Part shown: positions 43,075-51,412 of the stretch, piece after piece
How the letters are laid out: each line of letters begins with the position of its first letter
Numbering within the stretch: the stretch's first letter is position 1
Assembly (NCBI GenBank): GCA_035456105.1
Contig: DATIDV010000048.1
Span: 1-64,000, forward strand
Length of the DNA: 64,000 nt
Source: Viridibacterium sp035456105
Lineage (GTDB): Bacteria; Pseudomonadota; Gammaproteobacteria; Burkholderiales; Rhodocyclaceae
Direction of reading: 5' to 3'
The notes under the pieces: generated by a model
Database searches by the model: none
Seen by the model: only the letters and a program-made list of their open reading frames with translations
What the model was told of the DNA's origin: nothing
Position numbers and translations under genes: made by a program

Positions 43075-44376
43075 ATGTCCACCACCTACCCACTGCCAGC
43101 CGCTGGCGAGCCGACGCTTATCGGCGCCGCGCCAGCGCAGCGCGTTTCCTCAAAATACGCCTGGCTGGTCTTCCTGCTGACCTTCGGCCTGATGCTGTCG
43201 GACTTCATGTCGCGCCAGGTGCTCAATGCCGTCTTCCCAATCCTCAAGCAGAGCTGGAGTCTCAGCGACACCCAGCTGGGCAGCCTCAACAGCATCGTCG
43301 CGCTGATGGTGGGTTTGCTGGCGCTGCCGCTGTCCATCGTCTCCGATAGCTGGGGACACCGGCGTGCCATCCTGGCGATGGCCGTGCTGTGGAGTCTGGC
43401 GACCTTGTGGTGTGGTCTCGCGCACAGCTATCACGAGATGCTGGTGGCGCGCTTCTTCGTCGGTGTCGGCGAAGCAGCCTTCGGCAGCGTCGGCGTGGCG
43501 ATCCTGTTGCGTGTCTTCCCCGAGAAGTTGCGCGCCACCGTGGTGGCCGCCTTCATGAGTGGCGGCGTGCTGGGCACCGTCGTGGGCATGGCGCTGGGCG
43601 GTGTCCTGGCGAGTCGCTTGGGCTGGCGCTGGGCCTTCCTCGCCATGGCCATTTTCGGACTGGTGCTGGCCGGCCTGTATTACCTGTTTGTCACTGAAGG
43701 TCGCATCGCAGGAAAACAGGGCCACGCCCCGGCGAAAGAGCGCCTGTCGCTGGCCGTGGTGCTGCGCCATATCCTCGGTCGGCGCACGCTGTGGTTTGCC
43801 TACTCGGGGGGTGCCTTCCAGATGTTCATTCTGGCCTCGCTGGCCGCCTGGCTGCCCAGCTACCTGAATCGCGTCTATGCCTTCCCCATCGCCAAGGCGG
43901 CCGCCATCTCCGCCGTCTTCCTGTTGCTCAGCGCGGCCGGCACGACGGTATGCGGCAATATCAGCGATCGCCTGAGCGTGCGCGTAGCGCAGCGCAAGTG
44001 GATGCTGGCCATCAGCTTCGCCGCCTTCTCCAGCGCGGCGCTGTTCTGGGCCTTCCGGCTGCCGCCCGGCTCGGCCCAGCTCGCGGTGCTGGCCGTGGGC
44101 GTGCTCGTCGTCACCGGCTCCTATGGCCCCATTGGCGCCGTCATTGGCAGGCTGGTTCCCGGCTCTACGCATGCCTCGGCCTACGGCCTCATGAACGTCG
44201 TCAACAACCTGCTCGGCATCGCCATCGGTCCCTTCCTGACCGGCGTACTGGCCGACGCCATCGGCCTCGGCGGCGCGCTGCAGTGGGTGCCTGTCGTCGG
44301 CTTCCTGTCGGTGTCGCTGCTCTACGTCGGCTCGCGCCTGTATGCCGAGGATGTTCGCAGGCACGACCAGGCCTGA
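43075..44376 (+). CDS. MFS transporter
   Basis: 433 residues with twelve predicted membrane helices. Family marks are LMLSDFMSRQVLNAVFPILK, the loop DSWGHRRAILAMAVLW between helices 2 and 3, and the repeat GNISDRLSVRVAQRKWMLAI in the second half. AGGTATCCG precedes the ATG. It ends the plus-strand envelope block, followed by a hairpin terminator. A small acid is a plausible substrate (anion:H+ symporter-like), but this is inference. Confidence 0.9.
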   Translation: MSTTYPLPAAGEPTLIGAAPAQRVSSKYAWLVFLLTFGLMLSDFMSRQVLNAVFPILKQSWSLSDTQLGSLNSIVALMVGLLALPLSIVSDSWGHRRAILAMAVLWSLATLWCGLAHSYHEMLVARFFVGVGEAAFGSVGVAILLRVFPEKLRATVVAAFMSGGVLGTVVGMALGGVLASRLGWRWAFLAMAIFGLVLAGLYYLFVTEGRIAGKQGHAPAKERLSLAVVLRHILGRRTLWFAYSGGAFQMFILASLAAWLPSYLNRVYAFPIAKAAAISAVFLLLSAAGTTVCGNISDRLSVRVAQRKWMLAISFAAFSSAALFWAFRLPPGSAQLAVLAVGVLVVTGSYGPIGAVIGRLVPGSTHASAYGLMNVVNNLLGIAIGPFLTGVLADAIGLGGALQWVPVVGFLSVSLLYVGSRLYAEDVRRHDQA

Positions 44377-44410
44377 TTTACATCCGGAAACGTCTCCCTT
44401 GAATGCCCGA

Positions 44411-44435
44411 CGGGCTCTCCCTTGCGGAGAGCCCG
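44411..44435 (+). terminator. Probable rho-independent terminator
   Basis: CGGGCTCTCC-CTTGC-GGAGAGCCCG, a perfect 10-base GC-rich stem with a 5-base loop, followed by TTGGCGTTT. It lies 34 bases after the MFS stop and separates the transport block from the ferredoxin-activase genes. Confidence 0.65.
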
Positions 44436-44678
44436 TTGGCGTTTCGGAGGGTGCATGCCTGTCGGCTTGCACGAAAGCGAGTCCTCGTCCGGCAGAAGTC
44501 ATTTCGCGGCTTAGCTGAAATCATGAATTCGATATACGCAGGACGCTGAAATCACCCCTCTTGCAGAGTGGGCAATTCGCCAGACGGGAAACCTAAGATG
44601 CCATTCAGATTCATGGATTTCACGCGCTGACTGCAGACCGAATCGGCATGCGAAATTCACGGCCCCTGAGGAGAAATC
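44436..44678 (+). other. Probable promoter region of the ferredoxin-activase genes
   Basis: About 240 bases between a terminator and the ferredoxin ATG. It is AT-richer than its surroundings and repeats GCTGAAATCA twice (around 44514 and 44550); related GAAATTCA and GATTTCA words appear further on. No known operator is recognised. GAGGAG precedes the ferredoxin ATG. Confidence 0.4.
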
Positions 44679-44867
44679 ATGGCACTGCAGATTTCGAATG
44701 ACGAGTGCATCGCGTGCGACATCTGTGTCGAGCAATGCCCGAATACGGCCATCAGCGCCGATGCGCGCGGCTACGTGATCGCTCCCGAGCGCTGCACCGA
44801 ATGCGTGGGCCATTTCGACGAAGCACAGTGCGCAAGCATCTGCCCGGTTTTCTGCATCAGTCACTGA
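44679..44867 (+). CDS. 2[4Fe-4S] ferredoxin
   Basis: 62 residues with two cluster motifs: CIACDICVEQCP (C-x2-C-x2-C-x3-C-P) and CTECVGHFDEAQCASICPV, where the second motif has an eight-residue loop between cysteines, as in YfhL- and Thauera-type ferredoxins. GAGGAG is before the ATG. Such ferredoxins feed low-potential electrons to class I benzoyl-CoA reductases. The activase gene begins 32 bases downstream, so it is the probable electron donor. Confidence 0.93.
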   Translation: MALQISNDECIACDICVEQCPNTAISADARGYVIAPERCTECVGHFDEAQCASICPVFCISH

Positions 44868-44899
44868 GGCGACGGGTCTGACAAGGAAAGGATGACATC

Positions 44900-45790
44900 G
44901 TGGAAGTAGGACGCTGGAAGATTGATCAGGTCATGCCGCCACAGCGCGCGGCAGAGCTCGATGGTGGGCCGACCACCATCGGCATCGACATCGGTTCGCG
45001 CCAGTCCAAGGCGGCGCTGATTCATCGTGGCGAGTTGTTTACGGTGCTGACCGCCAGCGGGGTGGACTCGGCCGAGACAGCTACCCGTCTGGCCGCGCGT
45101 CTCTGGCGCGCAGCGGGAGTGAGCAGCGCGCAGGTGGCGCGCATTGTCGGCACAGGCTACGGCCGTGTGGTGATGGACTTCGCCGACATCCCCTGCGAGG
45201 TCGTCACAGAAATCACTTGTCATGCGCTCGGCGCGCACTATCTGTCGGCCGGCACGCGCACCATCATCGACATCGGCGGGCAGGACTGCAAGGCGATCAA
45301 GATCGATCCGGACAACGGCGCCGTGCTCGAGTTTGTCATGAACGACAAATGCGCTGCGGGCACCGGACGCTTCCTCGAGAAGACCGCCGAGATGCTCGGC
45401 TACACGCTGGAGGAACTCGGCCAGCGCGTGCTCGAGTCGACGAAGAAGCTCGAGATGAGCAGCCAGTGCGTGGTCTTTGCCGAGTCCGAGACTGTTTCGC
45501 TGAAGGCGCGCGGCGAGCGCCGTGAAGACATCGCCGCCGGCATCCATCTCGCGGCAGCACGTCGCGTCAAGAACCTGATCGGCCGCATCGGTCTGGAGCC
45601 CGAGCTGGTGTTCTCGGGCGGCGTCTCCAACAACGCGGGCATGAAGCACGCGCTGGAACAACTCCTGGCCATGCCGATCAAGAGCACGGCACTCGACACC
45701 ACCTACTGCGGTGCCCTCGGCGCAGCCGTACAGGCGCGTCGCCTGCATCTGCAGGCCGGGGCAGAGAAGCTTGAAGGAGCGACGGCATGA
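44900..45790 (+). CDS. BadG/BcrD/HgdC-type ATPase (activase)
   Basis: 296 residues, GTG start. An ASKHA-fold ATPase that drives one-electron transfer at low potential. Motifs in order: phosphate-1 GIDIGSRQSKAAL (28-40), TGYGR (85-89), phosphate-2 IIDIGGQDCKAIKI (122-135), the cluster cysteines C151 (NDKCAAGTGRFLE) and C190 (SSQCVVFAESE), 39 apart as in HgdC, and the adenosine motif FSGGVSNNAGM (238-248). All key residues are present. It overlaps the next gene by four bases. Whether it works with the fused activase as a heterodimer (like BcrA/BcrD) is inference. Confidence 0.93.
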   Translation: MEVGRWKIDQVMPPQRAAELDGGPTTIGIDIGSRQSKAALIHRGELFTVLTASGVDSAETATRLAARLWRAAGVSSAQVARIVGTGYGRVVMDFADIPCEVVTEITCHALGAHYLSAGTRTIIDIGGQDCKAIKIDPDNGAVLEFVMNDKCAAGTGRFLEKTAEMLGYTLEELGQRVLESTKKLEMSSQCVVFAESETVSLKARGERREDIAAGIHLAAARRVKNLIGRIGLEPELVFSGGVSNNAGMKHALEQLLAMPIKSTALDTTYCGALGAAVQARRLHLQAGAEKLEGATA

Positions 45791-47808
45791 AACGTATCGA
45801 GGACGTCATCGACCCGGCACTGCTGGGCGAGCTGAGTGAGGAAACGGTGCTGGGCGTCGACATCGGCTCGCGCAACGCCAAGGCCGTGCTGCTCCATCGC
45901 GGCCAGTTCCACACCGCGCTGGTCGCCACCGGCGTCAACATGCAGACGACCGCAGAGGAACTGCTGCAGGAGCTGCTTGAGGAGAGCGGCTTGGCTCCGG
46001 CTGATATCGCGTACGCGGTGGGCACCGGCTACGGCCGTGTGGCCTTCAAGCTCGAAGGCGTGCCCAGCGAAGTGGTAACGGAGATCTCCTGTCACGCGAT
46101 GGGGGCGCATTTTCTCAATGCCAACACGCGCACCATCATCGACATCGGCGGTCAGGATGCCAAGGGCATACAGATTGATCCGGCCAGCGGCAAGGTCATC
46201 AAGTTCCGCATGAACGACAAGTGCGCGGCCGGCACCGGGCGCTTCCTCGAGAAGGCCGCCAGCCTGCTCGGGCTGACCATGCGCGAGGTTGGCCCGGTAG
46301 CGCTGCAGTCCACGCGCCAGCTCGACATCAGCAGCCAGTGCGTGGTGTTTGCCGAATCCGAGGTGGTGTCCTGCCGCGCGCGTGGCGAGGCCGTGGCCGA
46401 CATCGCCGCCGGTGTGCATTTTGCGTCGGCGCGGCGTGTCATCAGTCTCCTCAACCAGATTCCGCTGGAGGCTGATCTGGTCTTCACCGGCGGCGTATCC
46501 AACAACGTGGGCATGCGCCACGCGCTGGAGAGCCTGCTCGATCAACGCATCGTCACCACGCGCCTCGACATGGTCTATGCCGGCGCGCTGGGGGCTGCGA
46601 TCCACGCCCAGCACCAGGCGGCCAACGCCCGCGTGATCACGCAGAGCGTGATCCAGGGCGAGCGGCTCGATCTGTCGGCGCTGCGCCGGCGCATCGACGA
46701 TGCCGAGCTGTCGCTGATCGAACGCCAGGACGTGAAGAAGGTGGGCTATATGTGCACCTACACGCCGGTCGAAGTGCTCAACGCCGCTGGCGTTGCCTAC
46801 ACACGGCTGGCCAAGTGCGGCGAGCCGGCGGTGGTGGTGCAGGGCGAGGCCCTGACCAAGAGCGTGTTCTGCGACGTCACCAAGAGCCTGCTCGGGCAGT
46901 TCGCCGCCAAGGAACCGCTGCACGACTCGCTCGATCGCGTGGTGACCTTTTACACCTGCGATTCGATGCGTGCGGCGAGCGACGCCATCGACAATTACTT
47001 CAAGCCGTCCTATGGCTACATGGTGCCGCGCGGCAGCCTGAAGGACTCGGCGCGTGCGATGTTCCGCCAGCAGATCCTGCACTTCAAGGGTGACCTCGAG
47101 ACGCTTACCGGCAAACCGATCAGCGACGACGATGTGCGCCAGCAGATCAGCTTGTTCAAGGAAATCCGCAATCTGATCAAGCGCCTCTCCGACCTGCGCA
47201 AGCGCCGCCGTCCGCCTCTGTCGGGCAGCGACTTCCTCGACATCACGCGCGCCCACCGCACCTTGCCGGCCAGCGAGCAGCTCGAAGTGTTCAGCGATCT
47301 GTATGCGCGTCTTGCCGCGCAGCCTGACGGTGAGTCGCGGCGTCTGCGCGTGATGATCTCTGGCGGCATGATTGCCGACGGCGACCGCCGCATCATGCAC
47401 ATGCTCGAACGCGAGCTCGGTGTGGATGTGGTCGTTGAAGACCACTGCACCGGTATCGCGCCCTACTACTACCCCATGCAGGACAGCGGCGACCCTTGGA
47501 CGGATCTGGCCAGCGGTTATCTCGACCAGGCGCCCTGCGCACGCCAGGCACCGCTACAGCGCCGCGTCGATTTCTCGGCGCATCTGGCGGAGGAGTACGC
47601 CGTCGATGCGGTGATCTTCACCTACATGAAGTTCTGCCCCTGCTATGGCATGACCAAGCTCAACTTCATCAAGCGCTTCCAGTCCATGGGACTGCCAGTG
47701 CTGGAACTCGACGTCGACTACTCGCAGAACGATTCGGGCCAGATCAAGACGCGCATCGAAGCCTTTCTCGAAGTGGCTGCTGACAGCCAGCTGGAGCTCA
47801 CCAAATGA
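45787..47808 (+). CDS. Activase fused to an HgdB/BcrB-C-type domain
   Basis: 673 residues in two parts. Residues 1-275 are a complete ATPase (GVDIGSRNAKAVLLHRG, TGYGR at 80-84, IIDIGGQDAKGIQI, C146 and C185 in NDKCAAGTGRFLE and SSQCVVFAESE, FTGGVSNNVGM). Residues 315-670 resemble the HgdB/BcrB/BcrC family of 2-hydroxyacyl-CoA dehydratase and benzoyl-CoA reductase subunits, with cysteines at 323, 344, 362, 391 (FYTCDSMR), 553, 584, 617 and 619 (FCPCYG). In Thauera- and Azoarcus-type reductases these are separate proteins. The start overlaps the previous stop, and its own stop overlaps the next start (ATGA). Catalytic substrate unknown. Confidence 0.88.
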   Translation: MKRIEDVIDPALLGELSEETVLGVDIGSRNAKAVLLHRGQFHTALVATGVNMQTTAEELLQELLEESGLAPADIAYAVGTGYGRVAFKLEGVPSEVVTEISCHAMGAHFLNANTRTIIDIGGQDAKGIQIDPASGKVIKFRMNDKCAAGTGRFLEKAASLLGLTMREVGPVALQSTRQLDISSQCVVFAESEVVSCRARGEAVADIAAGVHFASARRVISLLNQIPLEADLVFTGGVSNNVGMRHALESLLDQRIVTTRLDMVYAGALGAAIHAQHQAANARVITQSVIQGERLDLSALRRRIDDAELSLIERQDVKKVGYMCTYTPVEVLNAAGVAYTRLAKCGEPAVVVQGEALTKSVFCDVTKSLLGQFAAKEPLHDSLDRVVTFYTCDSMRAASDAIDNYFKPSYGYMVPRGSLKDSARAMFRQQILHFKGDLETLTGKPISDDDVRQQISLFKEIRNLIKRLSDLRKRRRPPLSGSDFLDITRAHRTLPASEQLEVFSDLYARLAAQPDGESRRLRVMISGGMIADGDRRIMHMLERELGVDVVVEDHCTGIAPYYYPMQDSGDPWTDLASGYLDQAPCARQAPLQRRVDFSAHLAEEYAVDAVIFTYMKFCPCYGMTKLNFIKRFQSMGLPVLELDVDYSQNDSGQIKTRIEAFLEVAADSQLELTK

Positions 47809-49094
47809 CAACGCAGGCACACATCCCGGCTGCTGGCGAAGAGCCGACCAACCAGCTCGAGCACATCGCCCTCAGCAAGCACACGCACGGCTACTCGCCG
47901 GCCATCGGCAAGCTCTTCGATCTGGCGCTGAGCTACATCGAAGACGCCGAGGCCGGCAACCGCGAGGGACGCGGCGCGGCGTGGACGCAAGGCGTGTTCG
48001 AGGCGCCGCTGTTCTACGCTTGCGACACGGTACCGATGTCGGCGATCGACCTCGGGCGCCTGAGCTCGCGCAACTCGGTCGAAGTGGCCGAGCAGGTCTT
48101 CGACCTGCCCAAGGAAACCTGCTCGATGATCGCGGTGCTGCTCGGCGAGTGGAAGCTGCGCAACGAGCACTCGGTCAAGCGCGTGGTCGCCTTCAACAAC
48201 GCCTGCGAGCCCTTCAACATGGGCTACGAGCTGATCCGCGATCATGGCTATGACGTGTTTCGCGTGGAGAGCGTGATTCGCCCCAAGCTGAACCATGACG
48301 GGCGCTTCGAGCAGGCGGTGCAATTCCTCGCTGGCGAGCTCGGCGATCTGGCGGCCTGGCTGGGCGGCAAGCCGCTCGACGAAGCGCGCATGGCCGCCGA
48401 GATCGTGCGCATCAACCGCATCATCGGCAAGGTCCGCCGCATCATGCAGCTGCGCATCGCCAACCCGCTCTACATGCGCAGCCTGCCGACCATCTTCCTG
48501 CTGATGGGCTCGGGCCACTACTTCGGCAAACCGCAGGCCTTCGAAGACACGCTCGACGAGCTGATCGAGGAGTTGCAGAGCGCCGACTACGTACAGCCCA
48601 CGCGCGGCAAGATCGTACCGCTGACCTGGATCGGCGCGCGCGGGCTGGAGTTCGGCGTGTACAAGGCCGTCGACGATTGCGGCGGTGCGCTGCTGAGCTG
48701 GTTCACGCCGAACCCCTACGACCGTGGCTGGCGCGAGGATGTGCCGCCGCTGGAAAGCATGGCGCGCTACATCCTCGACTACTTCCTCGTCGGCTCACCG
48801 GTCAATCAGATCAAGGGCATCGAGAAGCTCGTCGAGCATGCCGGTGCACGCGGCATCTTTTTCTATCACTACGTCGGCTGCGCTTTCGGTGGCGTGCACG
48901 TGGAAATTTTCCGCGAGTACTTCCGCAAGAAGGGCGTGCCCAGCGTGGGGCTGGATGGTTGCTTCCAGGTGGGCGCGCCCTCGGGCCAGTTGCTCACGCG
49001 CGTGCGTGCCTTCATCGAGATGCTGTCGACGAGCAAGGCCGCGCCGGATGCGCCACGCGTGATCCCCATTCACCCCGTCGCTGCTGCCCACTGA
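47805..49094 (+). CDS. HgdB/BcrB-like dehydratase or reductase subunit
   Basis: 429 residues, second member of the 2-hydroxyacyl-CoA dehydratase / benzoyl-CoA reductase subunit family in this cluster. Cysteines at 73 (FYACDTVP), 106 (KETCSMIA), 134 (NNACEPFN), 292 (DDCGGALLSW), 359 (YVGCAFGG) and 386 (DGCFQVG) could hold an iron-sulfur cluster. FYACDTVPMSAIDLG is the usual opening block of the family and the region after FFYHYVGC its closing block. Probably pairs with the C-terminal part of the fusion protein. The reaction could be aromatic-ring reduction, 2-hydroxyacyl-CoA dehydration or another low-potential reduction. Confidence 0.85.
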   Translation: MTTQAHIPAAGEEPTNQLEHIALSKHTHGYSPAIGKLFDLALSYIEDAEAGNREGRGAAWTQGVFEAPLFYACDTVPMSAIDLGRLSSRNSVEVAEQVFDLPKETCSMIAVLLGEWKLRNEHSVKRVVAFNNACEPFNMGYELIRDHGYDVFRVESVIRPKLNHDGRFEQAVQFLAGELGDLAAWLGGKPLDEARMAAEIVRINRIIGKVRRIMQLRIANPLYMRSLPTIFLLMGSGHYFGKPQAFEDTLDELIEELQSADYVQPTRGKIVPLTWIGARGLEFGVYKAVDDCGGALLSWFTPNPYDRGWREDVPPLESMARYILDYFLVGSPVNQIKGIEKLVEHAGARGIFFYHYVGCAFGGVHVEIFREYFRKKGVPSVGLDGCFQVGAPSGQLLTRVRAFIEMLSTSKAAPDAPRVIPIHPVAAAH

Positions 49095-49136
49095 GGCGGT
49101 GCAATCCGCAACCAAAAGAAACCCACACGCAGACCA

Positions 49137-49167
49137 CAGCTGGCGCGCTGATCCAGTGCGCCAGCTG
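49137..49167 (+). terminator. Hairpin between the HgdB-like gene and the quinone oxidoreductase gene
   Basis: CAGCTGGCGC-GCTGATCCAGT-GCGCCAGCTG, a perfect 10-base stem with an 11-base loop, 42 bases past the HgdB-like stop. No T-run follows, so readthrough into the oxidoreductase gene is possible. Confidence 0.45.
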
Positions 49168-49198
49168 CTTGCGAACAACATGACAGAAAGATAAACGC

Positions 49199-50197
49199 AT
49201 GGAACAGGCTGTTCGTATTCACCAGGCCGGCGCACCAGAGGTTCTCCAGCTCGAAGCGCAGGAACTCGCCGCACCGGGGCCGGGCGAAGTCCGCATCCGC
49301 CATGAGGCGGTCGGCGTTAACTTTGCCGACACCTATTTCCGCAGCGGGCTCTATCCGGTGCCGCTGCCCTTCGGCATAGGCAATGAAGCGGCCGGCGTGA
49401 TCGAGGCGCTGGGCGCCGGCGTCGGGGGCTTCGCCATCGGTGATCGCGTCAGCTACACCGGCTTCGTGAACACGCTTGGCGCGTACAGCACGGCCCGCAA
49501 CCTGGCGACCTCGCCACTCATTCGCCTGCCCGCCGGGATCTCCACCGAAACAGCCGCTGCATCGACGATGCGCGGATTGACGGCTTCATACCTGCTGCGA
49601 CGTCTGCATCCCTTCGCGGGCAACGAGACCATCCTGTTGCATGCCGCTGCGGGCGGGCTCGGGCTGATCCTCAGTCAATGGGCGAAGCTGCTCGGCCTGC
49701 GCGTCATCGGCACAGTCTCCAGCGCGGCCAAGGCCGAAGTGGCGCTCACCCATGGCTGCGACGCAGTAATCGATTACAGCCGCGAGGACGTGGCTGCGCG
49801 CGTGCGCGAACTGACCGGAGGCGAAGGCGTCGCCGTGGTGTTTGATGGCGTGGGCGCTGCAACCTTCCAGGCCTCGCTCGATTCCTTGCGGCGACGCGGA
49901 CTGTTGGTGTGCGTCGGCACGGCCTCGGGCCTCATCCCGCCCTTCGACCCACAGATCCTGGCACGCAAGGGCTCACTGTTCCTGACGCGCCCGGCGCTGG
50001 CCGACTACATCGCCGACCCGGCGGAACGCGATGCACTGGCAGGCGAATTCTTCGGCCATGTCGCTGCGGGGCGCATCCGCATCGAGATCGGTCAGCGCTA
50101 TCGCCTGAGCGAGGTGGCGCAGGCGCATCGCGATCTGGAAGCGCGGCGCACGGTGGGCTCCTCGATCATCGTCATTCCGCCAGTGCCGAAAGATTGA
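49199..50197 (+). CDS. NADPH:quinone oxidoreductase (zeta-crystallin type)
   Basis: 332-residue zinc-free medium-chain dehydrogenase/reductase. Marks: RHEAVGVNFADTYFRSGLYP, GIGNEAAGVIEALGAGVG, the Rossmann motif HAAAGGLGLILSQWAK, and TVSSAAKAEVALTHGCDAVI. Zinc-binding residues of alcohol dehydrogenases are absent. The family reduces quinones or enones with NADPH. It follows the activase genes, so a role with an unsaturated intermediate is conceivable, but the hairpin between makes co-transcription unsure. Confidence 0.88.
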   Translation: MEQAVRIHQAGAPEVLQLEAQELAAPGPGEVRIRHEAVGVNFADTYFRSGLYPVPLPFGIGNEAAGVIEALGAGVGGFAIGDRVSYTGFVNTLGAYSTARNLATSPLIRLPAGISTETAAASTMRGLTASYLLRRLHPFAGNETILLHAAAGGLGLILSQWAKLLGLRVIGTVSSAAKAEVALTHGCDAVIDYSREDVAARVRELTGGEGVAVVFDGVGAATFQASLDSLRRRGLLVCVGTASGLIPPFDPQILARKGSLFLTRPALADYIADPAERDALAGEFFGHVAAGRIRIEIGQRYRLSEVAQAHRDLEARRTVGSSIIVIPPVPKD

Positions 50198-50252
50198 TGC
50201 CTATGGACATGAAGATGTCATCTGGCGCACGCAGCGCATTCTGTTAACGCTT

Positions 50253-50288
50253 CCGGAACGGACGCACGAGGTCGTGCGTCCGTTCCGG
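50253..50288 (+). terminator. Strong hairpin, probable terminator
   Basis: Perfect 17-base arms (CCGGAACGGACGCACGA and its complement) around a two-base GG centre. It lies 55 bases past the quinone oxidoreductase stop and before the dioxygenase gene. The following sequence is T-rich but broken, so it is likely a terminator or processing site. Confidence 0.65.
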
Positions 50289-50333
50289 CATTTCCATTTC
50301 GCGCATTTTCGTTTCACGCATTTCAATTTCACG
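50289..50333. repeat. Three tandem 15-base repeats
   Basis: CATTTCCATTTCGCG, CATTTTCGTTTCACG and CATTTCAATTTCACG follow each other without gap, immediately after the hairpin and 41 bases before the dioxygenase ATG. The units agree in most positions (CATTTynrTTTCrCG). Function unknown; a leader or regulatory role for the dioxygenase gene is possible. Confidence 0.7.
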
Positions 50334-50374
50334 TTCGCGCGCCTGTCGCGCGGGTAACTTACCGGAGACCATCC

Positions 50375-51274
50375 ATGTCAAAACCGAACGCTTCGCGTCT
50401 TGCTCTCGAGCGCTGGAATGCACAGCCGCGCACGGCCTATCGCCACATCTCGGTGAGGTCGCTGACGCCGACCATCGGCGCCGAGATCACCGGTCTCAAC
50501 ATCGCGAACCGCTTCACGAACGAGCAGGAGGCGGAGATTCGCCAGGCGCTCGCCGACCATCAGGTCATCGTGATCCGCGACCAGCACCTCACGCCTGCGG
50601 CCCACAAGGCATTCGCCGCACGCTTCGGTCACCTGCACCGCCACAAGCTGGTGGCAGAAGGGCAGGATCCGGACATCCTCGCCTGGAAGACCGGCCGCGA
50701 TTCGTCCTATGCGGCCGGCGAAGGCTGGCATAGCGATGTGTCCTGCGACGAGAACCCGATATGGGGGTCCATCCTGCGCGTGACCAAGCTGCCCGAAATC
50801 GGTGGTGGCGATACAGTCTTTTCCAATATGCATCTGGCCTACGAGACGCTGTCGCCACAGATTCGTGCGCTGCTCCGCGGACTCACCGCCGTGCATGACG
50901 GCGCACATGCCTGGACGCGTGCTTTCGGCATTCCTCCTAAGCCGGGCCAGACCTATCCGGTCCACGAGCATCCGCTGGTCGTGACGCACCCGCTCACGGG
51001 CCGGCCGGTGCTGTACGTCAACGAAGGCTTCACCTCGCACATCCCGCAGCTCTCGCGTCCCGAAAGCGAGGCCCTGCTGGCGCTGCTGTTCCAGCACATC
51101 CAGCGCGGCATCACCTTCCAGGCGCGCATCCAGTGGCAGCCGGACTCACTCGTGTTCTGGGATAACTGGGCGACACAGCACCATGCCGTGTGGGATTACT
51201 TCCCCTTCGAACGCTGGGGTGAGCGTGTCTCGGTGCTGCGTGAAGGGCGGCTCGAGGCCTGGCAGGGTGACTGA
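50375..51274 (+). CDS. TauD/TfdA family Fe(II)/2-oxoglutarate dioxygenase
   Basis: 299 residues. Iron ligands are H119 and D121 (GWHSDVSCDE) and H269 (NWATQHHAVWDY). The N-terminal core has VRSLTPTIGAEITGLNI and the C-terminal oxoglutarate-binding Arg lies in the GERVSVLREG part. These are the TauD family facial triad and fold. Members release sulfite from taurine or alkylsulfonates, or cleave aryloxyacids; substrate not deducible. A ribosome site (CCGGAGACC) precedes the ATG. Confidence 0.9.
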   Translation: MSKPNASRLALERWNAQPRTAYRHISVRSLTPTIGAEITGLNIANRFTNEQEAEIRQALADHQVIVIRDQHLTPAAHKAFAARFGHLHRHKLVAEGQDPDILAWKTGRDSSYAAGEGWHSDVSCDENPIWGSILRVTKLPEIGGGDTVFSNMHLAYETLSPQIRALLRGLTAVHDGAHAWTRAFGIPPKPGQTYPVHEHPLVVTHPLTGRPVLYVNEGFTSHIPQLSRPESEALLALLFQHIQRGITFQARIQWQPDSLVFWDNWATQHHAVWDYFPFERWGERVSVLREGRLEAWQGD

Positions 51275-51291
51275 GAAGCCCGCCCCAGCGT

Positions 51292-51374
51292 CGTCATTCC
51301 CGCGAAGGCGGGAATCCAGTGGCTTTTGCAGGGGTACGTCGACGACGCTGGATTCCCGCCTGCGCGGGAATGAC
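51292..51374. repeat. REP-type double palindrome
   Basis: CGTCATTCCCGCGAAGGCGG plus GAATCCAGTGGC at the left and, after about 25 bases, ACGCTGGATTCCCGCC-TGCGCGGGAATGACG at the right. Its layout matches the elements at 3719-3800 and 15691-15786. It lies between convergent genes (dioxygenase and SDR). Confidence 0.85.
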
Positions 51375-51412
51375 GTGGCCCAGGGGATTCGTTCCCGACC
51401 TCTGCCTGTTTG

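Noticed and set aside
45703..47445. 580-codon open frame on the minus strand opposite the activase fusion gene
   Set aside because: It is the antisense shadow of a strongly recognisable protein in GC-rich DNA; no ribosome site or family features.
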